A stretch of DNA of 64,000 nucleotides. Origin: an uncultured Peptococcaceae bacterium. GTDB lineage: Bacteria > Bacillota > Peptococcia > Peptococcales > Peptococcaceae. The stretch is taken from assembly GCA_900552455.1 (NCBI GenBank), contig URZX01000011.1:5530-69529 (forward strand). Direction: 5' to 3'. Position 1 is the first letter of the stretch; each line of letters begins with the position of its first letter. The notes under the pieces were generated by a model that was not told the origin of the DNA, did no database searches, and saw nothing but the letters and a program-made list of their open reading frames with translations. Shown one piece after another: positions 18,455-26,896 of this stretch. The position numbers were made by a program, and so were the translations under genes.

Positions 18455-20177
18455 AAGAAGCCGCCTCCCTTCCTGTCGCTTCCAGAAAATGCCCGGCATC
18501 GTCGACAATCTCTTCGTAGCTGCCGCTGGCTGTGATGCGTCCATGGCGCATGACAACGATGCGGTCCACCTGGCGCAGCGTCTGCAGACGATGCGCGATG
18601 ATCCAGGTGGCGCGTCCGCGCGTCAGAGGATCGAGGGCATCGACCAGCGCGCGTTCGCTCTCCACATCGAGGTTGTCGGTCATCTCGTCGAGAAAGAGCA
18701 CGTCACTCTCGCGATATAGAGCGCGCGCCACCAAAAGCAGCGCCGTCTGCCCGCCGGAAAGCTGTTGTCCGCCCTGACCGATGAGCGTATCCAGCCCCGT
18801 CGGCAGCGTGCGCAACAGCGCCGTCAGCCCAACCTGGTCAGCGATCTTCGCCGCGCGCGCAGCTGCTTCCGCTGAAAGATCGCCGGCAAAGGCGATGTTC
18901 TCGCGCACCGTTCCCTGGAAAATGTACGGCGTCTGCAGCACCGCCGCCAGTCGTGCGTGATACGCGTCACGCCGCCACTTTTTGAGGGGCACCTCGTTGA
19001 CAAAGATCGTGCCGGCAGTCGGCGTGAGAAATCCCATCGCCAGCATCATCAGCGTCGTCTTGCCGCTGCCGCTGTCGCCAACGAAGGCCAGCGACTGGCC
19101 GGCAGAAAGCGTGAGCGACACATCGTGCACCGCATCCTCCGCTGCGTCTGGATAACGATAGCTGACGTGCTCAAAGCGGATCGACGTGACCTTTTCTTCC
19201 GCGTGATCGCCGCCAGGCATTGGCCACGGCTCTATTTCAAGAAAGGCGTAGATGCTCTTCGCCGCTTCCTGCGCGTTGATGCCAGAGTGAAAATACTGGC
19301 CGAGGGTGCGCATCGGCTGGTAATATTCCGGCGCCAGAAGCAGGATGTAAAATCCAATGAGAAACGTCAGCGTGCCATTGCAGAGCCGCAGCCCCAGCCC
19401 GACCGCCACCATGGCGATCGAGATCGTCGCCACAAGCTCCAGCGCCAGCGACGAAATGAAGGCCCATTTCTGCACAGAAAACGTCGCCTTGCGATAGGCT
19501 TCGCTGATCTCGCCGATCTTTTCTCCCTGCTGACGGCTGCGGCCAAGAGATTTCAGCGTCACGAGCCCAGCGAGCACATCCTGCAGAAAAGCGGCGAAAC
19601 GCGTCAACAGCACCCACTGGCGCACGCTCTCGCGCTGTGTCCACTTGCCGATGAGGATCATGAAAACCGGGATCAGCGGCAGCGTCACCAGCATCACCAC
19701 CGCGCTCAGCGGATCGCGCGGAAAGATCACGATGAGAAAGAGCACTGGAATGAACACCGCTTTGAAGAGCTGCGGCAGATAGCCGCTGAAATAATTTTCC
19801 AGCGTGTCGATCCCGTCGTAGAGCAGATTCAGCAGCTTGCCAGCCTGCAGCGTTTCCAGCTGCGCCGGCGAAAGCTGCGCGAGCTTTTCGACGAGCCGCG
19901 CCCGCAGATCCATTTTGACGCGCGTGGCCAGCCGCAGGCTGCACATTTCTTCGGCGCAATCGAGCGCAATGCGCAGCGCCAGCGCCACCAGCGCTGTGAG
20001 AAAACTCGCTGCGAGCGCTGCCCGCGATGCGCTGCCCATAAAGATCCCGTCGACGATCACCGCCACCGACCAGGTCTGCCAGAGGATCGCTGCCGCCGCG
20101 CCGAGACTCGCCAGCACCGATCCTGCGAAAAGCAGCCGCTGCCTGCGCGCTTCTCTGAGAAGCTTCTTGTCAACCAT
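18447..20177 (-). CDS. cydD: Heterodimeric thiol exporter ABC subunit CydD
   Basis: 576 residues. Exporter membrane domain followed by an ATPase domain with Walker A GDSGSGKTT, signature LSGGQTALL, Walker B LFLDEMTDNLD and His in IIAHRLQTL. The CydD type is indicated by the position first in the pair and the early segment WQTWSVAVIVDGIFMG. Starts after AAAGGAGG, 62 bases after cydB, with a terminator-like hairpin in the gap. Confidence 0.93.
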   Translation of the reverse strand: MVDKKLLREARRQRLLFAGSVLASLGAAAAILWQTWSVAVIVDGIFMGSASRAALAASFLTALVALALRIALDCAEEMCSLRLATRVKMDLRARLVEKLAQLSPAQLETLQAGKLLNLLYDGIDTLENYFSGYLPQLFKAVFIPVLFLIVIFPRDPLSAVVMLVTLPLIPVFMILIGKWTQRESVRQWVLLTRFAAFLQDVLAGLVTLKSLGRSRQQGEKIGEISEAYRKATFSVQKWAFISSLALELVATISIAMVAVGLGLRLCNGTLTFLIGFYILLLAPEYYQPMRTLGQYFHSGINAQEAAKSIYAFLEIEPWPMPGGDHAEEKVTSIRFEHVSYRYPDAAEDAVHDVSLTLSAGQSLAFVGDSGSGKTTLMMLAMGFLTPTAGTIFVNEVPLKKWRRDAYHARLAAVLQTPYIFQGTVRENIAFAGDLSAEAAARAAKIADQVGLTALLRTLPTGLDTLIGQGGQQLSGGQTALLLVARALYRESDVLFLDEMTDNLDVESERALVDALDPLTRGRATWIIAHRLQTLRQVDRIVVMRHGRITASGSYEEIVDDAGHFLEATGREAASYV

Positions 20178-20201
20178 GAGGGCCTCCTTTCCACAACTAT
20201 C

Positions 20202-20229
20202 AAAAAAGCGCCTCCCTTGCGAGAGGCGC
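20202..20229 (-). terminator. Intrinsic terminator between cydB and cydD
   Basis: Minus strand hairpin GCGCCTC - 8-base loop - GAGGCGC followed by TTTTTT, ten bases after the cydB stop. It should reduce or end transcription before cydDC, so the assembly genes may be expressed at a lower level than the oxidase unless a separate promoter exists. Confidence 0.8.
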
Positions 20230-20238
20230 CTGCGCCTG

Positions 20239-21246
20239 TTAGTATTTGAGTTTCTTCTTCGTCACGCGTGCACGGAACACATAGAAGGACCAGATCTGAT
20301 AAGCCAGCACAACCGGCACCAGTGTCAGAGCAACCTTCGTCATGAAGCTCAGCGTTTTTGGCGAAGAGGCTGCGTTGTAAATGTCAAGGCTGTACGCAGG
20401 ATCGATCGTCGAGATCATGATGTTCGGGAACATCCCTGCGAACACACCAGCGACACAGCAGGCGATCGCCAGCCCGATGCAGATGAACGCTTTGCCGGAC
20501 GCGTGCTTCTTCGTGAAGAGCACCGACAGGATCATCAGCACAGCCGCCAGCGCGACAAAAACGATGGCGAGCACATTTTCAAACATGGTGCTGGCGAAAA
20601 ATGCCCAGACCACCCAGACAACCGTGACCACGATCATCGGAATGCCCAGCTTTTCCGCAACGCCCTGTGCGCGTTCGAGCACAGCCTGGTCGCCAGCCTT
20701 GAGCATCAGATAGCAGGCCCCGTGATAGAGGAAAATCAGCGCCAGCATCACGCCGCCGACGAGACAGAACGGACGGAGCAGCGTAAAGAAGCTGCCAGCG
20801 TACTGCATCTCTGCGTCGATCGGCACGCCGATGACCAGGTTCGAGACAGCGACGCCCCAGAGGATCGCCGACAGGATCGAGGAAATAGCGATGACCGCAT
20901 CCCATTTTTTACGCCAGGAGAGACTTGGCTTCTGACTGCGGAATTCGATCCCAGTCGCGCGCAGGATCAGCGCCAAAAGGATCAGGAAGAGCGCCAGATA
21001 CCAGCCGCTGAACATCGTCGCGTAAACGTGTGGGAACGCAGCGAACATCGCGCCGCCGGCAGTGATCAGCCAGACTTCGTTGCCGTCCCAGAAAGGCCCG
21101 ATCGTGTTCAACACAACGCGGCGTTCGTCGTCGTCCTTGCCGAGGATCGGCACCAGCGCGCCGACACCGTAGTCAAACCCTTCCAGGAAGAAGAAGCCAA
21201 TGAAGAGTACGGTGATGAGAATGAACCAGAGAATATTTAAATCCAT
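20239..21246 (-). CDS. cydB: Cytochrome bd ubiquinol/menaquinol oxidase subunit II
   Basis: 335 residues, about eight membrane helices. Family start MDLNILWFILITVLFIGFF with the conserved GFDYGVGAL and the IGPFWDGNEVWLITAGGA segment, which is diagnostic. ATG preceded by GAGGAGGG; overlaps cydA by 10 bases. The protein forms the second subunit of the oxygen-scavenging bd oxidase. Confidence 0.96.
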   Translation of the reverse strand: MDLNILWFILITVLFIGFFFLEGFDYGVGALVPILGKDDDERRVVLNTIGPFWDGNEVWLITAGGAMFAAFPHVYATMFSGWYLALFLILLALILRATGIEFRSQKPSLSWRKKWDAVIAISSILSAILWGVAVSNLVIGVPIDAEMQYAGSFFTLLRPFCLVGGVMLALIFLYHGACYLMLKAGDQAVLERAQGVAEKLGIPMIVVTVVWVVWAFFASTMFENVLAIVFVALAAVLMILSVLFTKKHASGKAFICIGLAIACCVAGVFAGMFPNIMISTIDPAYSLDIYNAASSPKTLSFMTKVALTLVPVVLAYQIWSFYVFRARVTKKKLKY

Positions 21247-22616
21247 AACGAGCCCTCCTCTGCCGCTTTCGGCTTCTTGTCTTCATCGTCCACTTTCTTT
21301 GCAGCGCGTGCCAGAAGCCCCACGTCGATGATCGCGAGGATCAGGTACACAAGCGTGAAGCCGACCAGCGTGATCAGCACCTCGCCACCGCTGACGACCT
21401 GCGAAACAGCGTCAGAGGTTTTCTGCAAACCGTAGACGATCCATGGCTGACGTCCGACTTCCGTGAGGATCCAGCCAAAGGAATTGGCCAGATAAGGGAA
21501 GGCCATCAGTGGCAGGAACAAAAGCATCAGCTTCGAGCCCTTGACCTCGCGTTTGGTCTTGACCATGAAGCAGGCGATGAGCGCGCCCAGCACAAGCAGG
21601 CTGCCAGCGCCGACCATGATGCGGAAGCTCCAGAACATCAGCGGAACATCAGGAATGTAATTGCCTTCACCGTATTCCTGCTCATACTGTTCTTGGAGAT
21701 CGTTGATCCCCTGCACAGGATCGGTGAAATTATTATGCGCCATGAAGCTCAACAGCCCCGGAATGGCGATCTCAGAAGTGTTTTCGTGATTTTCAGTGTC
21801 GATATTTGCGTACAGTGCCAGTGGTGCGCTGTCTTCGGTTTCCCAAAGCGCTTCCATAGCGGCCATCTTCATTGGCACTTCGTCGGTCAGATACTGGCCC
21901 TGCATGTGGCCAACGCCAGCGACAGCGATCGAAGCGATGAGCCCCATGATGGCTGCAAATTTGAACGACGATTTCATGACCGGCACATTTTTCTTACGCA
22001 CCAGATGCCAGGCGCTGATGCCCAGCATGAAAAATGCTGCCGTCGTCAGCCCGGCTGTGAACACATGGGCGAATTGATGGAAGAAATACGAATTGCCGAC
22101 GATCTCAGCAAAATTATCCATCTCAACGCGTCCGTTGTTGAGCACATAGCCCTGTGGGTGCTGCATGAACGAGTTCGCGACCAGGATCCACATTGCAGAC
22201 AGGTTGGACGCGATCGCGACCAGCCAGATGCTCGCCAGGTGCACCGCCTTTGGCAGCTTATCCCAGCCGAAGATCCACACGCCCAGGAACGTCGATTCGA
22301 TGAAGAATGCCAACAGCGCTTCAATCGCCAGCGGCGCGCCAAAGATATCGCCCATGAAACGTGCGTACTCGGACCAGTTCATCCCGAACTGGAATTCCTG
22401 AACAAGACCAGTGACGACCCCCATGACAAAGTTAATAAGGAAGAGTTTTCCCCAGAATTTCGTCATCGTTTTATATTTTGGATCGCCAGTTCTATAATAC
22501 TTTGTTTGAATCATTGCTGTCATGATGGACAAGCCAAGGGTCAACGGCACAAACAGAAAATGATAGACCGTTGTGATGGCGAACTGCCAACGTGCCAACA
22601 GTAATGCATCGAGCAT
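21237..22616 (-). CDS. cydA: Cytochrome bd oxidase subunit I, short Q-loop type
   Basis: 459 residues, heme-bearing subunit. The N-terminal LARWQFAITTVYHFLFVPLTLG contains the conserved His of heme b595; the helix IEALLAFFIESTFLGVWIFGW carries conserved Glu residues, and the quinol-site loop has GRQPWIVYGLQKTSDAVS. The length indicates the short-Q-loop class usual in Bacillota. I chose ATG at 22616: the ATG two codons earlier touches the AAGGAGG. Lies 31 bases after the ridA gene with no terminator between. Confidence 0.95.
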   Translation of the reverse strand: MLDALLLARWQFAITTVYHFLFVPLTLGLSIMTAMIQTKYYRTGDPKYKTMTKFWGKLFLINFVMGVVTGLVQEFQFGMNWSEYARFMGDIFGAPLAIEALLAFFIESTFLGVWIFGWDKLPKAVHLASIWLVAIASNLSAMWILVANSFMQHPQGYVLNNGRVEMDNFAEIVGNSYFFHQFAHVFTAGLTTAAFFMLGISAWHLVRKKNVPVMKSSFKFAAIMGLIASIAVAGVGHMQGQYLTDEVPMKMAAMEALWETEDSAPLALYANIDTENHENTSEIAIPGLLSFMAHNNFTDPVQGINDLQEQYEQEYGEGNYIPDVPLMFWSFRIMVGAGSLLVLGALIACFMVKTKREVKGSKLMLLFLPLMAFPYLANSFGWILTEVGRQPWIVYGLQKTSDAVSQVVSGGEVLITLVGFTLVYLILAIIDVGLLARAAKKVDDEDKKPKAAEEGSLWI

Positions 22617-22647
22617 AACCATCCTCCTTTTTCATAATCTCCTATTC

Positions 22648-23031
22648 TCAGCGTACAGCGATCGCTTCGATTTCCACCTGCATATCCTTCGGCAGACGTG
22701 CCACTTCCACACAGCCGCGCGCCGGCGCGTCTTTTTCGAAGTAGCTGCCGTAGGCTTCGTTGACCACGGCGAAATCGTTCATATCCTTGAGGTAGATCGT
22801 CGTCTTAACGATATCCTCCACGCTCGCGCCTGCTTCTGCCAGGATGGCTGCGATGTTGTCCATGCACTGTCTGGTCTGGGCAGCGATGTCACCTTCTGCG
22901 ACGTTGCCCGTTGCCGGGTTGATCGGAATCTGCCCGGAGACAAAGATCATCTCTCCGCTCGCGGCCACGCCCTGAGAATATGGGCCCAAGGCAGCCGGCG
23001 CTTTTTCTGTTGCCAGGATCTTTTTGCTCAT
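22648..23031 (-). CDS. ridA: RidA family enamine/imine deaminase
   Basis: 127 residues, the family length. Hydrolyses reactive 2-aminoacrylate and related enamines released by PLP enzymes, protecting branched-chain synthesis and other pathways. Signature residues: GPYSQG, SGQIPINPATG, active-site Arg105 in ARGCVEVARLPKD and the C-terminal VEIEAIA. Located between the metallophosphoesterase and cydA genes and probably cotranscribed. Confidence 0.95.
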   Translation of the reverse strand: MSKKILATEKAPAALGPYSQGVAASGEMIFVSGQIPINPATGNVAEGDIAAQTRQCMDNIAAILAEAGASVEDIVKTTIYLKDMNDFAVVNEAYGSYFEKDAPARGCVEVARLPKDMQVEIEAIAVR

Positions 23032-23064
23032 TATGATTCACCTCCATTCGCAATCATTCCCTAT

Positions 23065-23790
23065 TCAGTCATGATTATATTGATAATTATAGACTGCCAG
23101 CGGCGAAAAATCAATATAATCTGCACTCGCCAAGACATATTTAATATTGTTTTTTTCTATCGATCGGAATCGCGCCGCTTCCTCGCCGTGCAAATGGCCA
23201 AACACACAGAGATCGACGCGATATTTTTCGAGCAGCACCGCCACCTCTAGCGCCAATCCTGCGTCGTCAAACGGCGGAAAATGCAAGAGCGCGATGCGGT
23301 AGCGCGCGTCCGCCGACATCGCCGCAAGCGACGCTTCCAGCCGCGCAAATTCGCGGCGCAGCATTTTTTCCTGATGCGCCGGCCCCTCCGGATCTGCAAA
23401 CGTCCAGCCGCGCGCGCCGCTGATCGCGACATCGTCCAGCAGGAGCGCGTCGTTCTGGATGGCGTACATGCCCGGCGGCAACGCCGCGCGCACCTTGCCG
23501 ATGCTCTGCCACCAGTTGTCGTGGTTGCCGCGCACCAGCACCTTGCGCCCCGGCAGACAGCCCAGCCAGTTCAGCGCGAACCGCGCCTCCTCGACACGAT
23601 TTCCCCAGAAAATATCCCCCGCCAAGAGCACAATATCCTGCGCCTTCACACGCTCGCACCAGCTGCGCGCGATCTTCGCCGTGTGCTGCACCCAGGATGC
23701 GCCAAACTGATCCATCGGTTTCTGTTTCTCACTTTCCAGGCCGATTGACAAATGCAGATCGCCAATCGCCCAGACCGTCGTCGTCGCCAT
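23065..23790 (-). CDS. Calcineurin-like metallophosphoesterase
   Basis: 241 residues with the full set of dinuclear metal motifs in order: GDLHLSI (near 9), AGDIFWG, RGNHDNWW, LLHFPPF and FGHLHG. Start at 23790 with AAGGAGGG upstream; a longer in-frame form is less likely. Substrate unknown; the family includes nucleotide and protein phosphatases. First gene of a long minus-strand array and divergent from uppP. Confidence 0.9.
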   Translation of the reverse strand: MATTTVWAIGDLHLSIGLESEKQKPMDQFGASWVQHTAKIARSWCERVKAQDIVLLAGDIFWGNRVEEARFALNWLGCLPGRKVLVRGNHDNWWQSIGKVRAALPPGMYAIQNDALLLDDVAISGARGWTFADPEGPAHQEKMLRREFARLEASLAAMSADARYRIALLHFPPFDDAGLALEVAVLLEKYRVDLCVFGHLHGEEAARFRSIEKNNIKYVLASADYIDFSPLAVYNYQYNHD

Positions 23791-23825
23791 CCGCCGCCCT
23801 CCTTCGCAATTTTTCTCGTACATCC

Positions 23826-23854
23826 ATTATATCGGATACGTACGCCCGCGCCAA
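23826..23854 (-). promoter_or_regulatory. Promoter of the metallophosphoesterase-ridA-cyd array
   Basis: Minus strand TTGGCG (23849-23854) and TATAAT (23826-23831), spacing 17. Confidence 0.6.
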
Positions 23855-23913
23855 CTCCTGGCGCAAAAAAGCCTTGTGAAATATAAAATTTTCATAAATT
23901 CTTCCCCCTTCCC

Positions 23914-23942
23914 TTGCGGCGGTCCCGCTTATCCAGTAGAAT
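23914..23942 (+). promoter_or_regulatory. Promoter of uppP
   Basis: TTGCGG (23914-23919) and TAGAAT (23937-23942), spacing 17, about 30 bases before the start codon; divergent from the promoter at 23826-23854. Confidence 0.5.
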
Positions 23943-23974
23943 AGGTACGATCACAATTTTTATGGAGGAATAGC

Positions 23975-24790
23975 ATGTTAATCGAATATCTAAAAGTGCT
24001 GATACTCGGTATCGTCGAAGGGATCACCGAGTGGCTGCCAATCTCCAGCACGGGGCACATGATCCTCGTAGAAAATTTTCTGCGACTCGATGTCTCCCGC
24101 GATTTCTGGGAAATGTTCCTTGTCGTCATTCAGCTCGGCGCGATCATGGCCGTCGTCGTCATCTATTTCCACAAGCTGAACCCGTTCTCGCCGCGCAAAT
24201 CCGCCAAGGAAAAATCTGACACCTGGCAGATCTGGGGCAAAGTCATCATCGGCTGCCTGCCAGCAGCGATCATCGGCCTGCCGCTCAACGACTGGCTCGA
24301 CGAGCATTTCTACAACTACGTCGTCGTCGCCATCGCCCTCATCGTCTATGGTATCATCTTCATCTGGATCGAAACGAGATACAACTATAAACCAACCGTC
24401 CAGGATTTTGACCAGATGAGCTATCTCACCGCCTTCAAGATCGGCTGCTTCCAGGTGCTCTCGCTCATCCCTGGGACCTCCCGCTCCGGCTCCACCATCA
24501 TCGGTGGTATGCTCGTCGGCACCTCCCGCACCGTCGCCACGGAATTCTCCTTCTTCATGAGCATTCCGATCATGTTCGGTGCCAGCCTCTTAAAGCTCGT
24601 CAAGTTTGGCTTCGGCTTCACAGCCTACGAAGCCTGCATCCTGCTTTTCGGCATGGTCGTCGCCTTCTTCGTGTCGATCCTCGCCATCAAGTTCCTCGTC
24701 TCCTACGTCTCCAAGAACGACTTCAAGATCTTCGGTTATTACCGCATCGTTCTCGGCGTGATCGTTCTCGCCTATTTCTTCCTCAGCTAG
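23975..24790 (+). CDS. uppP: Undecaprenyl-diphosphatase (bacitracin resistance protein)
   Basis: 271 residues, integral membrane BacA-type enzyme that dephosphorylates undecaprenyl diphosphate to recycle the lipid carrier of wall synthesis. Catalytic motifs visible: [16 protein letters not shown] (near residue 16) and [13 protein letters not shown] (near 166). ATG follows GGAGGAATAGC. The M20 gene follows 12 bases after its stop, suggesting cotranscription. Confidence 0.96.
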   Translation: MLIEYLKVLILGIVEGITEWLPISSTGHMILVENFLRLDVSRDFWEMFLVVIQLGAIMAVVVIYFHKLNPFSPRKSAKEKSDTWQIWGKVIIGCLPAAIIGLPLNDWLDEHFYNYVVVAIALIVYGIIFIWIETRYNYKPTVQDFDQMSYLTAFKIGCFQVLSLIPGTSRSGSTIIGGMLVGTSRTVATEFSFFMSIPIMFGASLLKLVKFGFGFTAYEACILLFGMVVAFFVSILAIKFLVSYVSKNDFKIFGYYRIVLGVIVLAYFFLS

Positions 24791-24802
24791 GAGGCCGCTT
24801 CA

Positions 24803-25951
24803 ATGAACATCTACGAAGAAGCGCTGGCGCTCCAGCCAACGCTCGTCAATTGGCGTCGTGCGCTCCATCGCCACGCCGAAGGCGGCTACGATCTGCCACA
24901 AACTCTTGATCTCATCCGCGCCGTGCTCACCGAGCACGGCGTCGCTTTTACAGAACCAGCGACCAGCACCATCGTCTGCGAGATCGGCCACGGCCCCGCA
25001 GGGCTCATCCTGCGCGCCGACACCGACGCCCTGCCCATGCAGGAAGAAAGCGGCGAAGATTTTTCCACAGAGACCGCCTGGGCGCACAACTGCGGCCACG
25101 ATCTCCACACAGCCATGCTCCTTGGCGCCGCCGTTCTGCTCAAGTGCCACGAAAGCGCGCTCACTCACCGCACCCGCATCCTCTTCCAGCCCGACGAAGA
25201 AGGCGCCACCGGCGCCCTCCACGTTCTGCAAAACGGCATCATCAGCGCCGACTACCGCGGCGCCTTCGCGCTCCATGTTTCGCCAGTGCTGGAAAGCGGC
25301 GTGCTCTACCAATCCGACGGACCGCTCTACGCATCCGCCAACGAATTCGTCACCAGCGTGCACGGCACCAGCGCCCACGGCGCAGCGCCCCACACCGGCC
25401 ACGATCCCATCTTCTGCGCCGTGCAGATCTACAACGCCCTGCAGGGGCTCATCAGCCGCGAAACGCCCGCCTTTGAAACCGCAGTGCTTTCCGTCTGCGC
25501 CATCACAGCCGGCACCACCTACAACGTCGTGCCCGCCGACGCCCAGCTTCGCGGCACCCTGCGCACCTACGACGACGGCCTGCGCGATCAGCTCAAAAGC
25601 CGCATCGTCGCGCTCAGCGAAAATCTCGCGCCCCTCTTCGGCTGCAGCGCCGAAACGCGCTTCGTCACCGGCGTGCCCGCTGTCGTCAACGACAGCGCCC
25701 TGAACCAGAGCATCCTCGCCGCCCTCGCCGCACACGCGCCGCGTGTGCGCACCGCGCCCCACGCCGAGCCCTTCAGCTGGAGCGAGGATTTCGGCTATTT
25801 CAAAGAAATCCTCCCCCTCACCATGATGACCCTCGGCGCCCAGGTGCCCGGCTGCTCCGCCGGCATCCACAACGCCGCCGTCCGCTTCAACGAAAGCGCC
25901 ATGCCAGCCGGCGTCTGCGCCCACATCTGCGCAGCGCTCAGCGTCGAGTGA
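24803..25951 (+). CDS. M20 family amidohydrolase (HipO/AbgB type)
   Basis: 382 residues. Co-catalytic metal peptidase: ADTDALPMQEESGEDF, NCGHDLHTAMLLG (metal Cys and His residues), PDEEGATGA (catalytic and metal Glu) and the lid dimerisation domain (about 180-290) followed by the last metal His in AGIHNAAV. Cys in NCGHD is typical of the carboxypeptidase/aminoacylase subgroup that deacylates N-acyl amino acids. Substrate not determinable. Confidence 0.92.
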   Translation: MNIYEEALALQPTLVNWRRALHRHAEGGYDLPQTLDLIRAVLTEHGVAFTEPATSTIVCEIGHGPAGLILRADTDALPMQEESGEDFSTETAWAHNCGHDLHTAMLLGAAVLLKCHESALTHRTRILFQPDEEGATGALHVLQNGIISADYRGAFALHVSPVLESGVLYQSDGPLYASANEFVTSVHGTSAHGAAPHTGHDPIFCAVQIYNALQGLISRETPAFETAVLSVCAITAGTTYNVVPADAQLRGTLRTYDDGLRDQLKSRIVALSENLAPLFGCSAETRFVTGVPAVVNDSALNQSILAALAAHAPRVRTAPHAEPFSWSEDFGYFKEILPLTMMTLGAQVPGCSAGIHNAAVRFNESAMPAGVCAHICAALSVE

Positions 25952-25976
25952 CGCTTTTCCCACACATACAGAACAG

Positions 25977-26015
25977 CAGCCAGCCTTCCAGTTTCGGAAT
26001 GCTGGCTGTTTTTTT
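25977..26015 (+). terminator. Intrinsic terminator after uppP and the M20 gene
   Basis: CAGCCAGC / GCTGGCTG stem with a second inner stem CTTCC/GGAA(T), followed by a run of eight T. Confidence 0.9.
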
Positions 26016-26025
26016 ATATGCGCGC

Positions 26026-26763
26026 TCACGCTCCCGCAAACGCTGCGAGATATTCATCCAGCCGCGCTTCCTCAAGCGCAGCCACCATTTCTGTAAACGG
26101 CGCCAGCTCGCCACGAACGGCGTAGGCCTCCAGCGCTTCGTAATACGCCAGCCGCTCTTCCTTCGCGATCGAGATCGGCTGAAACCCCTCCGTCAACAGC
26201 TGCAGATTCATCAGCATCCGCGCCGTGCGCCCGTTGCCGTCCGGGAACGGATGAATGCGCACAAATTCCGCGTGCGTCCAGGCCGCCCATTCGATCGCGT
26301 TCAGTTTTTCGCGCTGGCGCGGCATATCCGCGAAAAACCAGCGCATCTGCTGGAACATCTCCTGCGGCGCTGGCGGACGAAATCCCGCGCCCGTGATGCG
26401 CACCTCCACACTGCGATAGACACCACCGACCATGATGTTTTCCATGAGCAGCGCGTGGATATCCTTGAGCATCTCTTCATCCAACAGCCGCCCTTCCGCC
26501 ACCGCCCGCTTCACATAAGAAAACGCGCGGTCGTGGTTCGCCACCTCGTAGATCTCGCGCAGCGCCTTGCCGCCAACCGACAGCCCATCCTCAAGGATCA
26601 CCTTCGTCTGGATCAGCGACAGCGTGTTGCCCTCGATCGCCGTCGAGTTGTGCGCGTATTCCACATCAAAGCTGCGCGCAAATCGCGCCACCACCTCCGT
26701 CGGCGCTTCGCCCAGCAGCGCAGCAACCCGCCGCCGTTTGTCGTCAAGCCGTATCCTGTCCAT
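26026..26763 (-). CDS. Fic domain protein with N-terminal inhibitory helix (class II)
   Basis: 245 residues. Active-site loop HPFPDGNGRTAR matches HxFx(D/E)GNGRxxR completely, so AMP transfer to a target hydroxyl is expected. An inhibitory motif STAIEGN, (S/T)xxxE(G/N), lies near residue 42, placing it in the class II group that is held off by an intramolecular Glu. No antitoxin gene or toxin-like partner is adjacent. ATG at 26763 with AGGTG upstream chosen over the GTG inside the ribosome site. Target unknown. Confidence 0.92.
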   Translation of the reverse strand: MDRIRLDDKRRRVAALLGEAPTEVVARFARSFDVEYAHNSTAIEGNTLSLIQTKVILEDGLSVGGKALREIYEVANHDRAFSYVKRAVAEGRLLDEEMLKDIHALLMENIMVGGVYRSVEVRITGAGFRPPAPQEMFQQMRWFFADMPRQREKLNAIEWAAWTHAEFVRIHPFPDGNGRTARMLMNLQLLTEGFQPISIAKEERLAYYEALEAYAVRGELAPFTEMVAALEEARLDEYLAAFAGA

Positions 26764-26793
26764 CTCACTCACCTCTCAAGTTCAGTTTAATTG

Positions 26794-26823
26794 ATTATAC
26801 CACACAACAGAAAACAGCGCCAA
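26794..26823 (-). promoter_or_regulatory. Promoter of the Fic gene
   Basis: Minus strand extended -10 TGTGGTATAAT (TATAAT at 26794-26799) with a possible TTGGCG at 26818-26823, spacing 18. Confidence 0.6.
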
Positions 26824-26867
26824 AAAATAAACGGCTTGCGACGAATGCAGCACATTCGTCGCAAGCC
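26822..26867 (-). terminator. Terminator of the SLH surface protein gene
   Basis: Perfect 15-bp stem (26833-26847 with 26853-26867), loop of five, then GTTTATTTTTTG on the minus strand. Confidence 0.85.
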
Positions 26868-26896
26868 ATCATTAATTAATCATTACTCATTAAACA

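Noticed and set aside
24800..26029. 409-residue open frame on the minus strand across the M20 gene
   Set aside because: Shadow frame caused by GC-rich third positions; Ala/Gly/Val-rich with no motif, opposite a clear M20 enzyme.
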